A stretch of DNA of 64,000 nt from positions 248,001-312,000 of the forward strand of contig JAMXDE010000006.1 of the NCBI GenBank assembly GCA_026770025.1, read 5' to 3'. This stretch comes from Craspedostauros australis. Lineage: Eukaryota > Bacillariophyta > Bacillariophyceae > Mastogloiales > Achnanthaceae. The notes below the pieces were generated by a model, which saw nothing but the letters and a program-made list of their open reading frames with translations, did not search any database and had not been told where the DNA came from. Positions 1 to 10,512 of this stretch are shown piece by piece (position 1 is the first letter of the stretch; every line of letters begins with the position of its first letter). Position numbers and translations under genes: made by a program.

Positions 1-1823
1 TACCTCCTCTTCATCCAACAGTTCCTCCTCCATACTCTCCCCTACTAATTGGAAATCACAAACCAAGATTTTCTGGCATCTGGAATGTGAAGACAACAGT
101 GGACAGCCTTCTGGAGATCATATTTCCATCTACATTGATGGATAGAATCCAACGGCATTCCAACAACCATCTACAGAAGAGCAGCAGCATGGCCCCTGCC
201 ATCACAATTTCCAAGCTTTACATATTCCTGGCAATGTATTACTACATGGGAGTATGGACTGCACCATCCAAGAGGGACTCTTGGCATGCCACCCATGTAT
301 CTGTCCCATCAAACACACTCATGACTCACCTGAGCAGGGACCGATACAACATCATCTTCTGCCACATCCACTTCACTGCAGAGCTTCCTGACTATGAAAA
401 CGGATCAACAGCATCTTCTGCCACACCCATCCAGGTCAATGTTGATGAATATGACATGCAAGCATGTGCAGGCAGTACAACCATGGCATCAGGAAGTGAA
501 TTGTCATCCATCAGCACAGCTTCATTGAACATCCACACTACAGAGTCAAACGATTCTGAAGCCTCGGATACAAAACCACCAGCACGAAAGAAGGCCAAAA
601 CGGACAGTGACAGTGTTCAGTTGACCCGATCATGGTATCGGAAGGTGCAGCCACTCCTGAATCACACGAATCGAGTGTCGAAACGCATCTGTACAAGACC
701 AGGAGCTGCATGTGCCATTGACGAAATGATGGTGCAGTTCAAAGGTCAATCAGCCCAGACACATCGGATGAAGCAGAAGCCAATCAAAGAAGGCTTCAAA
801 TTCTTTGCATTGTGTTGTTCAAGCACTGGGTTCATGTACCATATCCTACCTGTAGCTTGACTTGACAAGACCACACGAATAAACAACACTGTGGAGGAGT
901 TGATGAATGAACTTGACTGAAGCCATCATCATGTTGTCACCATGGACAACTTCTTCACCACCAAGACAGTTCTGCAGCGGTCGAGACAGATGGGCATTGG
1001 CATCTTGGGCACAGCACGCAATCGAAACGGATTCCCTCCAAAGGCAGTGAAGGAGGTGGAGGATGACAGGTTCAACAGTTTGTACATCTGGACCGAACCA
1101 AATGAGCATGTGGCGACTCGGTGGGTGGACAACAACGTCGTCCTGATGGTGAGCACGGTTCACTATGGAAATGAGGCGGTTGTTCATGATCGTCACAAGC
1201 CCAGAGAGACACGGATCAACAAGAAGCATCTGAAGACAGTGTGGGGAGATGATTGGAATGCGAGAATTCGCATTCCCAAAATGATTGATGACTACAATCA
1301 CTGGAAGGGCAGAGTTGACCGATGTGACCAGCTCATATCATATCATCGTCCAAACATGTGGTGCAGGAGGATATGGATGCCACTCATGTTCCCTTTCCTG
1401 GATATGCTCAGAGTGAACGCATGGATCAGTCATTGTCATCTGGCAGGCGAAGAGGAGAGGTTGCCCCAAAAAGAATTCACACTGGAGATGGTGGAATCCC
1501 TTGTGAGGAAGTTGTCCACATCGAGCTCAAGGGGCACAAAATCGTTTTTGCAGGTACCTAGACTCATAGTGACAAGGCACAGAATGAGCACAAATGCCCC
1601 AACCCTCCCAGAAGCGAGATTGATGGGAGAAGACAGAGAACATGAGCAAGTTATTGTGAAAGGAGATTGGGCAAAAACGTGCAGAAAATGTGCATTTCTG
1701 GCTGCAAATGCAAGACTTTCTGGCAAGGAGGGAACCAACCCTAAACGGGTTACCAGGATGTGTAGCTTCTGCCAAGTCTATGTCTTTAGGGATCATTGGG
1801 ATATATACCATGGAAAGAAGTGA
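1..1823 (+). pseudogene. piggyBac transposase, decayed, 5' end outside window
   Basis: DDE transposase of the piggyBac family (DDE_Tnp_1_7), which would cut and paste its own element. The frame is open from the left edge, so the N-terminus lies outside the window. The three acidic catalytic positions can be seen: Asp in AIDEMMVQFKG (codon near 720), Asp in MDNFFT (945) and Asp in GRVDRCDQ (1317). A Cys/His-rich tail follows (CRKC ... CSFC ... H), as in the family's C-terminal zinc domain. Two in-frame TGA codons, at 858 and 918, break the frame in the conserved stretch before MDNFFT; the second sits where the family usually has Gly before His-His. The 858 and 942 halves are in the same frame, so these are nonsense changes and not frameshifts. 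Other genes here end in TGA, so TGA works as stop and the copy is most likely dead. Confidence 0.85.
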
Positions 1824-2589
1824 AACAGACACAAACAAAAAATCAGTTGTTTCCCACGATAACACTAGTTGTGAGGGGTACAGGCTTAGGTTTCACGTAG
1901 GCCCTGGTAGGGAAAATTCGTTCAAAAAACAACTAGTGTCATTATATCGCCCATAATATGGGCGTTATGCTCCGGTCGTAAAGGGATAAACGCCATATGA
2001 TGCATAATGACAATATGAGTACAGCAACACGCACACGAGCTGAGTCCGGAGAGTTTAACTTTGGTTGATGCTGCTTTTGTAAGCCTGTTTTTGTTCGGCA
2101 CTTATGTGGAAATCGTACCACGATCTACAGAGCTGTTTTTGTGATCCAATTGCAGCCAATAATCGCCAATGGCGTTGGCTAAAGCCGGCTCTTTGAGGCA
2201 CTAGTCTGACATCATCAACTAGGTTGCTGTTTTGTCGGTTTGTGTTGGGAGCTGCTGTTTGACATTGTCATGGTTCTTGGACCAAAAGAGGACAGGCTAT
2301 CTTTGTTGGCACGACTGGGAGTGAGCACTTTTGGGATGGGTCACGAGTTTGATCAACAAGAGTCGATTTCATTCAGTCGTGATTAGTATCATTGGGGGAT
2401 GCGGCAATGGTTTGTACCTCGACAAAGTCGTACCCACGATTCCTGACGGACACCCATACTCGTGCTATTGAAAGAAGTTAATCAACAATCAACATTCATA
2501 GTGTGGCGATCTTGCTCTGCTCTATCCGCATTTATTATTTGGTTGGTATTCTATTATGTATTTGTATTAGGTTTAGTACGATATCGAAT
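1824..2589. other. intergenic, piggyBac 3' flank
   Basis: Apart from the inverted repeats at 1863-1964, I see no supported gene here. The stretch probably holds the 3' non-coding part of the decayed piggyBac element and then the 3' flank of the MATE gene, which ends at 2590 on the other strand. Confidence 0.5.
1863..1964. repeat. inverted repeat and palindrome after the piggyBac ORF
   Basis: An 11-base arm (ACACTAGTTGT, 1863-1873) is matched in inverse orientation at 1929-1939. A perfect 7-base palindrome with a 3-base loop follows at 1948-1964 (CGCCCAT / ATGGGCG). This may be the subterminal inverted repeat of the piggyBac element, which in known members lies just outside the transposase gene. 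I could not find a TTAA-flanked terminus, so the element's right end is not fixed. Confidence 0.4.
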
Positions 2590-4179
2590 TTATGCCATCA
2601 GCAAATGAGTTCGTTCGTTGCATTCTCCATCGTTCTGTTTTGCTTCGGACGCATCGTCACCAACAACGCCAACACCATCATCGGCATCAGCATCGGCTCC
2701 GTCCATTCGTTCTCTCTGTTGGATCTCCAAGCTGAACGCATCCCAATCCTTGGTTGCGAATGTGCCGAACAAAATCACGAGGATGCCGAAGTATGGCACC
2801 ACGATCCAGGTCCATGTCGCGCTGAGACCATGACCTTGGATGATCGTCTCGTAGTATGTGACCGGGAGACCAATCACCCACAGGAAGAAGAAATTGATCG
2901 CACCCAACGTCCATTGCAAACCCAGGCCGTTGGCGATTCCGTTGGAGCAGAGGAACACCGTCAGGAAGAAGCTGTAGACGCAGACCTTCACCCAGATCTC
3001 GTCCGCGCCATCGATGACTTCCTGTTCTGTTGTGAAGATGGAGAACAGCTCGAACCGGAAGATGTACATCAACATGGATGTGATGAAGTAGCAGACGGTT
3101 GCAATCGCCATGGTGACAGCCACCAACAGCTTTGCCCGCTGTGCGTTGATTGGAAGCAAGACGCCCATGCGGATGGACAAAGCCATGCCGGTGCCGAATG
3201 GACACATGGAGAGCGCAAAGATAATCTGAGTTGGAATGGTATGGACGCTGAGTGGAATGACTCCCAACATGCCCACGATCAGACCCAGCGCCTCCCAGTA
3301 CACCCATTCGGATTGTGCCAGGATACCTCCAGCTCCCAGCGACATATACTCAGCGAAACGTTCGTAGTTCAGCACTTCTCTCCAGCATCGCAGCCCCGGC
3401 CATGTCCTTGGCTCGTGTGGCTGTTTCCACCACAGGATGAACACCAAAATCATTGCCTGTGATATCTGAAACACGAGGAATGCATACGCCGATCCGATGA
3501 AACCGTACCATTCAGTGGAGAGGATCAGAGTGATCGGAAGAACGACCAAACATGAGATGAGGCATGAGCACAGCGTTGGCATCATGATGTTCTGGGCTGC
3601 GAGGAACTTCCAGATCGCACTGTACAGGGAGAAGAACGGCAGCGAGATTGCGAAGACGTTGTACCATTGGGACGCGTACATGGCGGCCTCAGGGTCCTGC
3701 CCGAGCGCCTCCAACAGCGGTCTCATGTTGAGGATCAAAGGGACATTGACAATGGTGAGGATGACCAAGCTGGCGAGGAAACCTCGGATACTGAGCAGCC
3801 CAACCTCCTTGTAGTTGCCTGCTCCGAAGGCCTGGGGCGCGAGCGTGTCAGATGCGCTGTAGAGGCCAGCGAGAAGACTCAAAGAACAGAGGTTGCCTGT
3901 GAGGTTGGCCAACGTGAAGCCGCTGAGGTAGACGGAGCCGAACTTGCGTCCAATGCAACTGGCGGTTGCGAAGGGGAGCACCATGAACCCAACCTCCAAT
4001 AGCATGCTTGGGATGGCCACTTCGAGAAAGGGGCGCAGCTCATGTCGCAACAGATCTTTGATGGATTCCATGGTGATGATGTTCTTTTGACTGGATTTGG
4101 TGGTGTCCGTCCTCATGATGCCGTCTCGTTCTCCTTCTCGTGGGGCTGTGTGATCGTTGATACCACCGGGTGGACACAT
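2590..4179 (-). CDS. MATE family multidrug/toxin efflux transporter
   Basis: Predicted cation-coupled exporter of the MATE (MatE) family, an integral membrane protein of the plasma membrane or an organelle. The protein is about 529 residues, normal for eukaryotic MATE proteins, with about 12 hydrophobic segments. The first repeat has the family-like stretch TLAPQAFGAGNYKEVG after the second membrane segment, and the halves are related as expected. The N-terminal ~45 residues and the acidic C-terminal tail (ending RTHLLMA) are hydrophilic and probably cytosolic. I take the first ATG of the open frame (4179); a shorter start at 4116 is possible. It is divergent from the SLC35B1-type gene. The substrate cannot be told from sequence. 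Confidence 0.9.
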   Translation of the reverse strand: MCPPGGINDHTAPREGERDGIMRTDTTKSSQKNIITMESIKDLLRHELRPFLEVAIPSMLLEVGFMVLPFATASCIGRKFGSVYLSGFTLANLTGNLCSLSLLAGLYSASDTLAPQAFGAGNYKEVGLLSIRGFLASLVILTIVNVPLILNMRPLLEALGQDPEAAMYASQWYNVFAISLPFFSLYSAIWKFLAAQNIMMPTLCSCLISCLVVLPITLILSTEWYGFIGSAYAFLVFQISQAMILVFILWWKQPHEPRTWPGLRCWREVLNYERFAEYMSLGAGGILAQSEWVYWEALGLIVGMLGVIPLSVHTIPTQIIFALSMCPFGTGMALSIRMGVLLPINAQRAKLLVAVTMAIATVCYFITSMLMYIFRFELFSIFTTEQEVIDGADEIWVKVCVYSFFLTVFLCSNGIANGLGLQWTLGAINFFFLWVIGLPVTYYETIIQGHGLSATWTWIVVPYFGILVILFGTFATKDWDAFSLEIQQRERMDGADADADDGVGVVGDDASEAKQNDGECNERTHLLMA

Positions 4180-5151
4180 GTTGGATGCGTGCTGTTCCAA
4201 GGGCTTTGCGCTGTCGGCTCGGGTGGGTGGAATCCGATTGTGGAAGGAAGGGGAATGTAATCTATATTATGCGAGTATGTGACAATGATGTTGATGATCG
4301 CGACGGTAGTGACGATGACGATAACGATGCTCCTGCTCTTGATGCCATGGGTGATCTTCTTCTGTAGTTCTCCGATCCGTCTGCCAACCGCTATCGCAGC
4401 TTCCTTTGTTGTTTGTTTGCTGTCGGTTGCGATGTTCGTGGCGGGAGGAAATGAGCTTCGAGAAACATTGGTGATGACGACGTGGACACATCGGAATGAG
4501 ATCGGTGGTTTGTCTCGGCCATGGTCATCGTGTGATGGACGAAGGCGGGTTGTGTTGTGGACGTGACGCACTTCGATACTCTGATTCGTGAATGCTGTTG
4601 GTTGACAGAACGCAGTAATAGTTCGCGACGAGAACTGCACCGAAGCCACACCGAGAACATCGCGAGTCGAGAACCAAGCATCCGCGCTGGATGTCGTTGA
4701 CGCCATCATGGAATTCGACCAACATGACTTATCCGTGACACAAGATTGTGACTCAGATGAGTCTTGAGGGACTGGTACATCGGGAACCGATGTCATTCTT
4801 TGGACCATTTCCGTCGCGTTCTCCCACCAAACGATGATGTGTTGGTGTCATTGTTCGATGCGAGACGGCGGCATCGGAGGTCCGCGCGCACATGTCCATG
4901 ACGACATCACCCGAGAGGCAAAAGGAGCAACAAGAGCAGCAGCGGCATCAGCTGGAACCAACCACCGCCATCGGTAACATCGCCTCAGCCTTTGTCATCT
5001 GTACCATAGAGGCACCAACCAGTAGCGTACGTACGAGTAGTCTTCTTCACTCGCCCTCGGATTGGTACTCCCACTCGCACTGAAAAGCTCACGATCGAAG
5101 CTTTCCCTTTCTCGGTGGAGATTCACGCTTGTCGCGAAGAATTGTCCCAAG
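4180..5151. other. divergent promoter region between MATE and SLC35B1-type genes
   Basis: This is the shared upstream region of two genes transcribed away from each other. It holds GATGATG-type short repeats around 4280-4330 and one copy of the 8-mer TACGAGTA at 5032-5039, about 110 bases before the SLC35B1-type start. Open frames here are biased by the simple repeats and match nothing I know. Confidence 0.5.
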
Positions 5152-6363
5152 ATGACGCAAAGTGGTGAAGACGATGCCCGTGCATCGGCGTCGGCATCAT
5201 CGTCGTCAACAGCAGCAGCTGCTGCTGCTGCGAGAGAAACGGCATCTCCGTTTGGGAATCTTGCCCGATTCTCCTTTTGCGCTTCAGGCATCTGCCTCTG
5301 CTACTGGTTTTACGGCATCATGCAGGAGAATCTTCTCAGCAACTCGGGGCTCGGTGCCACCTTCGTTCTGGTGGCACAGGCATTTGCCAACGTCTGCGTG
5401 TCCACGATCTGGAAGAAGCTGCAGTCCATGCTTCAGAGCAATGGCGATGATGCGAAGCGGTCGACATCATCGACGCCCGATCCAAGCATGACGAAAAAAT
5501 CGTTAAACCATGCCCTGCTGATCACTACGTCTGCGTTCTACGTATTCGCCATGATCGGATCCAACGAGGCGCTGCGTTTCGTGTCGTATCCGACGGCTGT
5601 GCTGGCCAAATCGTGCAAACTGCTGCCTACCATGATAATGGGCACGATCATCGAACGCCGGGTGTATTCGAAGCAACAATGGACATCGGCGTTGGCGATC
5701 AGCGTGGGGATGTCGCTATTTCACATATCTCGTCTCCAACAGACGTCAACGACGAAATCGACCGCTAGCAGTGGTGACAACAGCACAAGTGAAGGCGATG
5801 GCAGTGACGTCAACACTGACGACGAAGAAGACGGAGATCATTCCTGGAAAGGAATGGCGCTGTTGATTTGGAGCTTGACATGCGATGGGTTCTTAGGATC
5901 CTGCCAGGGATTGCTGAAACGAGTGGATACCAAGGGCAACCAACGCCCGCCTTCGGCAGTCGAGACGATGCTTTACATGAATATATACGCGCTATTCTTC
6001 CTTATCCCCGTCGCCATGATCAGTGGCCAGTGGCAGCAAGGCGTGCATCTCTTGCAATCTGACGGGCAGCTACGCATGGCCATCTTCATTCTGAATTTGG
6101 TGGTGTCGGTGGGCCAGATCTTCATCTTCCTCACGGTCACTTGGTACTCGTCGTTAGCATGCACGACGATCACGACGACGCGAAAGTTCATCACGATTCT
6201 TCTCAGCGTCATTTACTTTGGGCACAAGTTCTCGATGATGCAATGGTGCGCCGTGGGATTGGTGTTCGGCGGTCTTTACTTGGCAACGGTGTCGAAGCAG
6301 TTTGCGGGGACACCTCGGCAGGTGACTGCGGAAGATGCTGACAAGACGAAGAAGATGCAGTAG
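5152..6363 (+). CDS. SLC35B1-like nucleotide-sugar (UAA) transporter
   Basis: Multi-pass transporter of the drug/metabolite superfamily, UAA branch (PF08449), closest by eye to SLC35B1. Members are placed in the ER/Golgi and move UDP-sugars or exchange ATP/ADP. Support: about 10 hydrophobic segments; the stretch KSCKLLPTMIMG in the middle; and the signature TTTRKFITILLSVIYFG near the C-terminus, which is highly conserved in SLC35B1. The protein is 403 residues. A Ser/Thr/Asp-rich loop of about 35 residues sits between the two halves. I prefer the ATG at 5152 (AAGATGACG context) over the open frame that begins at 5062, because the extra 30 residues look unconserved. An Ala-rich N-terminal tract (GCTGCTGCT repeats) precedes the first membrane segment. 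Substrate is inferred only at family level. Confidence 0.88.
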   Translation: MTQSGEDDARASASASSSSTAAAAAAARETASPFGNLARFSFCASGICLCYWFYGIMQENLLSNSGLGATFVLVAQAFANVCVSTIWKKLQSMLQSNGDDAKRSTSSTPDPSMTKKSLNHALLITTSAFYVFAMIGSNEALRFVSYPTAVLAKSCKLLPTMIMGTIIERRVYSKQQWTSALAISVGMSLFHISRLQQTSTTKSTASSGDNSTSEGDGSDVNTDDEEDGDHSWKGMALLIWSLTCDGFLGSCQGLLKRVDTKGNQRPPSAVETMLYMNIYALFFLIPVAMISGQWQQGVHLLQSDGQLRMAIFILNLVVSVGQIFIFLTVTWYSSLACTTITTTRKFITILLSVIYFGHKFSMMQWCAVGLVFGGLYLATVSKQFAGTPRQVTAEDADKTKKMQ

Positions 6364-6616
6364 CGGGTTAGGATTGCAACATATGAAGTGTGCAGTACAT
6401 AGAGTACCACAAGTAGTAGCGTAGTCATGAATGATGTGTTTCTGCCAACAGTACTAATTATACATCCTACTCTGTTGCTACATACAAATATGAAACAAGT
6501 ATAATAGGTACATAATAGCAGTGCTAATCTATGCCACTCGTCACGTATGGTACTGTGACTCTCTACGAGCTATGAAACTGCCGACATTGTATTTCTCATT
6601 TGCACACGCATAGTGT

Positions 6617-9404
6617 TCAATACGCTGACCAACACCCGAGACCGATGAAGGCGAGGGCCCAACCGAACAATTCAGCCACGAAGAGATTCCTCATACATGT
6701 TTCTCGTTGCTTGGCGTTGCTGGTGGCTGCGTCGTGCGCGACTTGCTGCTGCACGTCCATCCACGTTGGCAGGACGCGGAAGGATTTGGTCAGGGTTTTG
6801 GAATTGTCATCTTCATCGCCGGCACCATCGAGGCTGTCGATGTCGTTGCTTTCGGCCGTGTCCACTCTGGAGTAGATGGCGTCCGAATCCATCATGCGGA
6901 TGGTCTCCTTCTCCATGTACAAAAATCCCCAGCATGCGCGGCGTAGGAGCTCCGCGACCGGCAGGAGCACGCCGAAGTAGCTGTTCGTGTCGGTCGATGC
7001 CGTGACGTACTTTTGCGATTTCGAGAAATGGTACGGCGGGATGAAGCAGAGCATCCAGGTGAAGCGCAGGAAGAGGTTGAAGAAGAAGATCTTCCAGTAG
7101 AACGCTTCCGTTTTGTAGAGCCGTTTTTCGCGCAGCTGGATTTGTCGCCAGTGAGGGATGTGCGCACGGATTCGCTGGATGGCGCCAAAGACCGGCTGGA
7201 GGATGTGCATCTGGACGAAGAGCAGAACCGTGGAATTGGGACGGATGCTGGAGATGTTTTCAAACCACGAATCATGCTCGCTGTCGATGAGTACCACCTC
7301 GCGTTGGATGTGGAATAGATCCCAGTCCATGACGACATCCCACCACACCTGATACACTACCGTGAGGCCAAAGCAGACCAACCACCATGGCGATCGCCGG
7401 TCCTCCGAGTGCGTCATGCCGTAGATGATGACGAGGGTGGAGAAGAGGTATTTGAGGCTGTTGGCCTGGTGAGGCCATCGCTTGTTGGCGTCGTAGGCTT
7501 GTCGCAGCGTCTGCAGGTACTTCCACCACAAGGGGAGGATGGCGCAGGTGGGCAAGATGATGTTGTGCAGCACCCACGACTCCTCGAGGTACTCCCCGCT
7601 GCGGTCCAAGCCGTACCCACCCAGCGTCATGCCGTATACGACCGTGACGTAGTATGCCAAGGCGAAGAAGATGTCCTGAAAGGGACGGACCAACGAAGTG
7701 AGGACCTCGCCGATGTACTCGTCGCGGCACTGAACGTGATGGAGCGGTGCGGTGAAGGTGAATTTCATGGTGCTCCAGAACCGTCCCCTTCTCGATGGTG
7801 GAAATCCAGTCCTGACAATGAGCACGCTGAGGAAGATCAACGGGAGGATCTTCGCAGTTGTCTCCTGCGTTTCTAGGTGGTTGTAGGCTTCGATGAAGAT
7901 GTGGAAGTTGAAGAGGATCGGCATGCTCATGTCAAGCGCTGCGCCGAAGACGGATGGACCGGATGGTGCGTAAGCCGCATTTTGCGTCGTCGTGCTCGAT
8001 GACCGGAAGAAGAAGAAGGTCCCGATGCGCGTTATCTGAGGATGGTTGTCGCGGAATCGTTGCATGGGATTTTGCTGGTTGTCATTGCTGGCATTGTTAC
8101 CGTTGTTGCTGTTGCTGTTATTGATATTGTCCAAAAGCGCGTCGGTGTCCACAGTATCATGGTCGATGTCATCGTCACCGCCATCTGCGGATGCGGTTCG
8201 GTTGATGAGGCTCGCGACGTGACGCTGCGGAGAAATGGAACCTGCATCGGCGGAACTGGTGCGATGGATCTCATTGGTGCGGTTTGCATTCGCCGTTTGC
8301 GGAAACTGTTGCTGGTTGTCAGTGGTCAATGCGTAGTGTCGCTGCAGGTGGTCAACGGCATTCAATGACGACGACGATGTCTCGCTGCAGCGTGCCGGAT
8401 TGGAGGTAATATTGGAAAGTTCTACGTCGTCAGAGTACGTCCTCCGACTGCGAAATGGTGGCTGGTGTGTCAAGGCGATCCTGCCACCCGCTGCCACATC
8501 GGCCTCCAACGCGAGTTGCTCGGATGGTGCCAAGGGAGGTGACAGCGGTAACGGTGGCTGTCCCAGCCTATCCAATGGCACCGTCTGTGATTGCGGTGAG
8601 AAGGAGGATGACTGCAGTGATGGCGATGGTGACGGTGACATTGCAGGCGGCATGGGTGACTCCACCAGCGGCGCATCGATGCCATTGTTCTGGCCATGCT
8701 GTGTGCCAGGGAGGAAGAGGAGTTCGTCGCAGGCAACGCCGTTCCTCCTCCAAATCCGGAGTGACAAGGCGCACATCATCAACGTGAATGCCAGCAGCGC
8801 GGGTCCTGTGGTGATAATGGTGACGATGACGATAGCATGAGTGCGGTGAGTGCGATGGAGATTGCGGTGAGAATCGGCGATGGAGTGGAAACATTGAGAT
8901 TGGATCGCAGGAAGGCATGAGGCGTTCGCAGGCCAGAAATCAGAGCAAGGTGAGCATACTTGTAGCGATGCATATTATATAATACATATCTTTGTCGAGC
9001 GGCTCAGATCATTGCGGTATGCGAATCAACAATCCACAAGGATGTGAATGTGATGGTGATGAACGTCACGAATGTTCTCTCGAACAACTTCTTCCTGGGA
9101 AGTGCTGAATCGTGCTTTGCAAGTGCTCAATCCACTCGGCCAAGCGTTGTTGCTGGACAAGACGAGACGTTGTTGGCATTGCGGCAACAACGCAGAGCAA
9201 AGCATCGCAGAACCCAGTTCGAAATGAAGCAGATTGCGACTGGCACCCACCTCTGTAGACACGCAGCGACACCGGGTCATGCGTCTTGGTCTTGAGATCG
9301 TAGGCCAGAACGCAGCCCAAGATGAAGAGCGCGGTGGCCTTTGGTTTGAGCACTCGCTCCGAAACCACGAATGAGCCGACGGCGGCTATCAACGAGACGT
9401 CCAT
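6617..9404 (-). CDS. EXS-domain (XPR1/ERD1-like) membrane protein, two exons
   Basis: Membrane protein with the EXS domain found in phosphate exporters of the XPR1/PHO1/Syg1 group and in ERD1. Two exons: 9404-9251 and 8805-6617, with a GT-AG intron (9250-8806) in phase 1; the joined frame gives 780 residues. The join restores VYRG-PALLAF...IWRRNGV, which lines up with the first EXS membrane segment of XPR1 (FRG...GWRSSGVNH). Later parts match well: FTAPLHHVQCRDEYIGEVLTSL, a WWKYLQTLRQAYD stretch, and DVVMDWDLF, which corresponds to the family's KMDWGLF. No SPX domain is visible upstream, so this looks like an EXS-only, ERD1-like form. A low-complexity insert of about 250 residues (Ser/Asn/Gln/Asp-rich) separates the first membrane segment from the rest. 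The start at 9404 is the first ATG after an in-frame TGA. Confidence 0.85.
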
Positions 9405-10512
9405 CGTGTGCGGTTTGCTGGTTGTGTTGGCTGTGCTGGTGGTATCGTATCAGGTGTCTGTGTGCGTTCGAACCAGAGAGCCGATCTTGGCTTTGATGGT
9501 GTTGCACTTGATGGCACTATTTGGAGTGTTCTGTCTCACGGATGCTCTGTATAGTCAATGTCTCGAACGATGTGATGTGATGTACTCCACTCCACTCGAC
9601 GACTGCTCTGCTCTGCTCTACTCTTATTCCAATGGTAATGCCAGGCTCATGCGACCAATTCTATCTATGATCGTGCTTGTGGTTGTGCTTGAGTATCGTC
9701 GTTCTTGGCCAAGAACCAAGCGGAGGGGGCTTTGGAGCTGCTGCGGATGGCGACGTCGGCGATCTCTGTGATCGAATCCACAGTGGTCAGCGGCCAATGG
9801 TCAATGGTTGGCCAATGATCGTGACTTCGGCGTGCTATTCTATCTCTCTCTTCTATCTTCACTCTCCACTCTCCACTCTCCACTCTTCAATGACCAAGGG
9901 GATGCGATAACGGCGTGGTTAGGCCGTTCTTTGATGCCGGTGGTGGTGTTCTTGCTCCACTCTGGAGTATAGTGTTATATTATACTCGTATGATTGCTGC
10001 GGTTCCGGAGTGATCGGTGGAGGCAAGGGCGATGTGGCGGGATTTGATCTGTTTCCATGAAAGAGACACCGGTCACATCTCTCCCTGAGTTGTTGGGTGG
10101 TTGGATTGTTCTTCTCTCTCCCGCAAATGTGCGCACCACTCGCTTCCGCGCCTTCTTCCATCATTGTTGACCGTCGTCTTGTTGTGTCGTGAGGTTTCTT
10201 GCGTTGTGTCGTGTTTCGTCTTGGTCGAGATTCGATGCGACATGTTCATGGGATTCCGCGGTTCCCCATGACTTGATTCTTGTATCAGTCTGACCGCCAT
10301 CCGTTGCGGCGTTCACAATTGGTCGGGTCCCGTATTTCTTCTTTACTCACGAATTGTTCCAATCGCAGAATCCAGAATCCAAATCCCAACCAACCCATCA
10401 CCATCACCATCACCATCACGTGCGGCCACACGACCAGCTCGTCGTCGCAGACGAACTGACACAGGAAAAGATCCGACGTCATCTCCACACCATCATTGTG
10501 GCGCAAGGACCC
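9405..10512. other. intergenic, divergent between EXS gene and cysteinyl-tRNA synthetase
   Basis: No supported gene. It contains one TACTCGTA 8-mer at 9983-9990 and a (CAC/CAT)n run near 10395-10420, read as poly-His in one frame but lying before the first ATG of the synthetase. It probably holds both promoters. Confidence 0.5.

Noticed and set aside
858..920. TGA reassigned to an amino acid in this genome
   Set aside because: Several intact genes here (CysRS, UTP30-type, EXO70 neighbours) end in TGA at the expected place, so TGA is a normal stop.
9322..9771. Plus-strand ORF with hydrophobic stretch opposite EXS exon 1
   Set aside because: It overlaps the antisense of a well supported exon; the hydrophobic part is the mirror of simple GTTGTGTTGG sequence.
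10354..10512. Upstream extension of the CysRS frame with a run of eight His
   Set aside because: The open frame here starts without an ATG (TTG at 10354). The first ATGs are 10513 and 10525, and the latter gives a good organelle-type leader, so the His run is probably untranslated.
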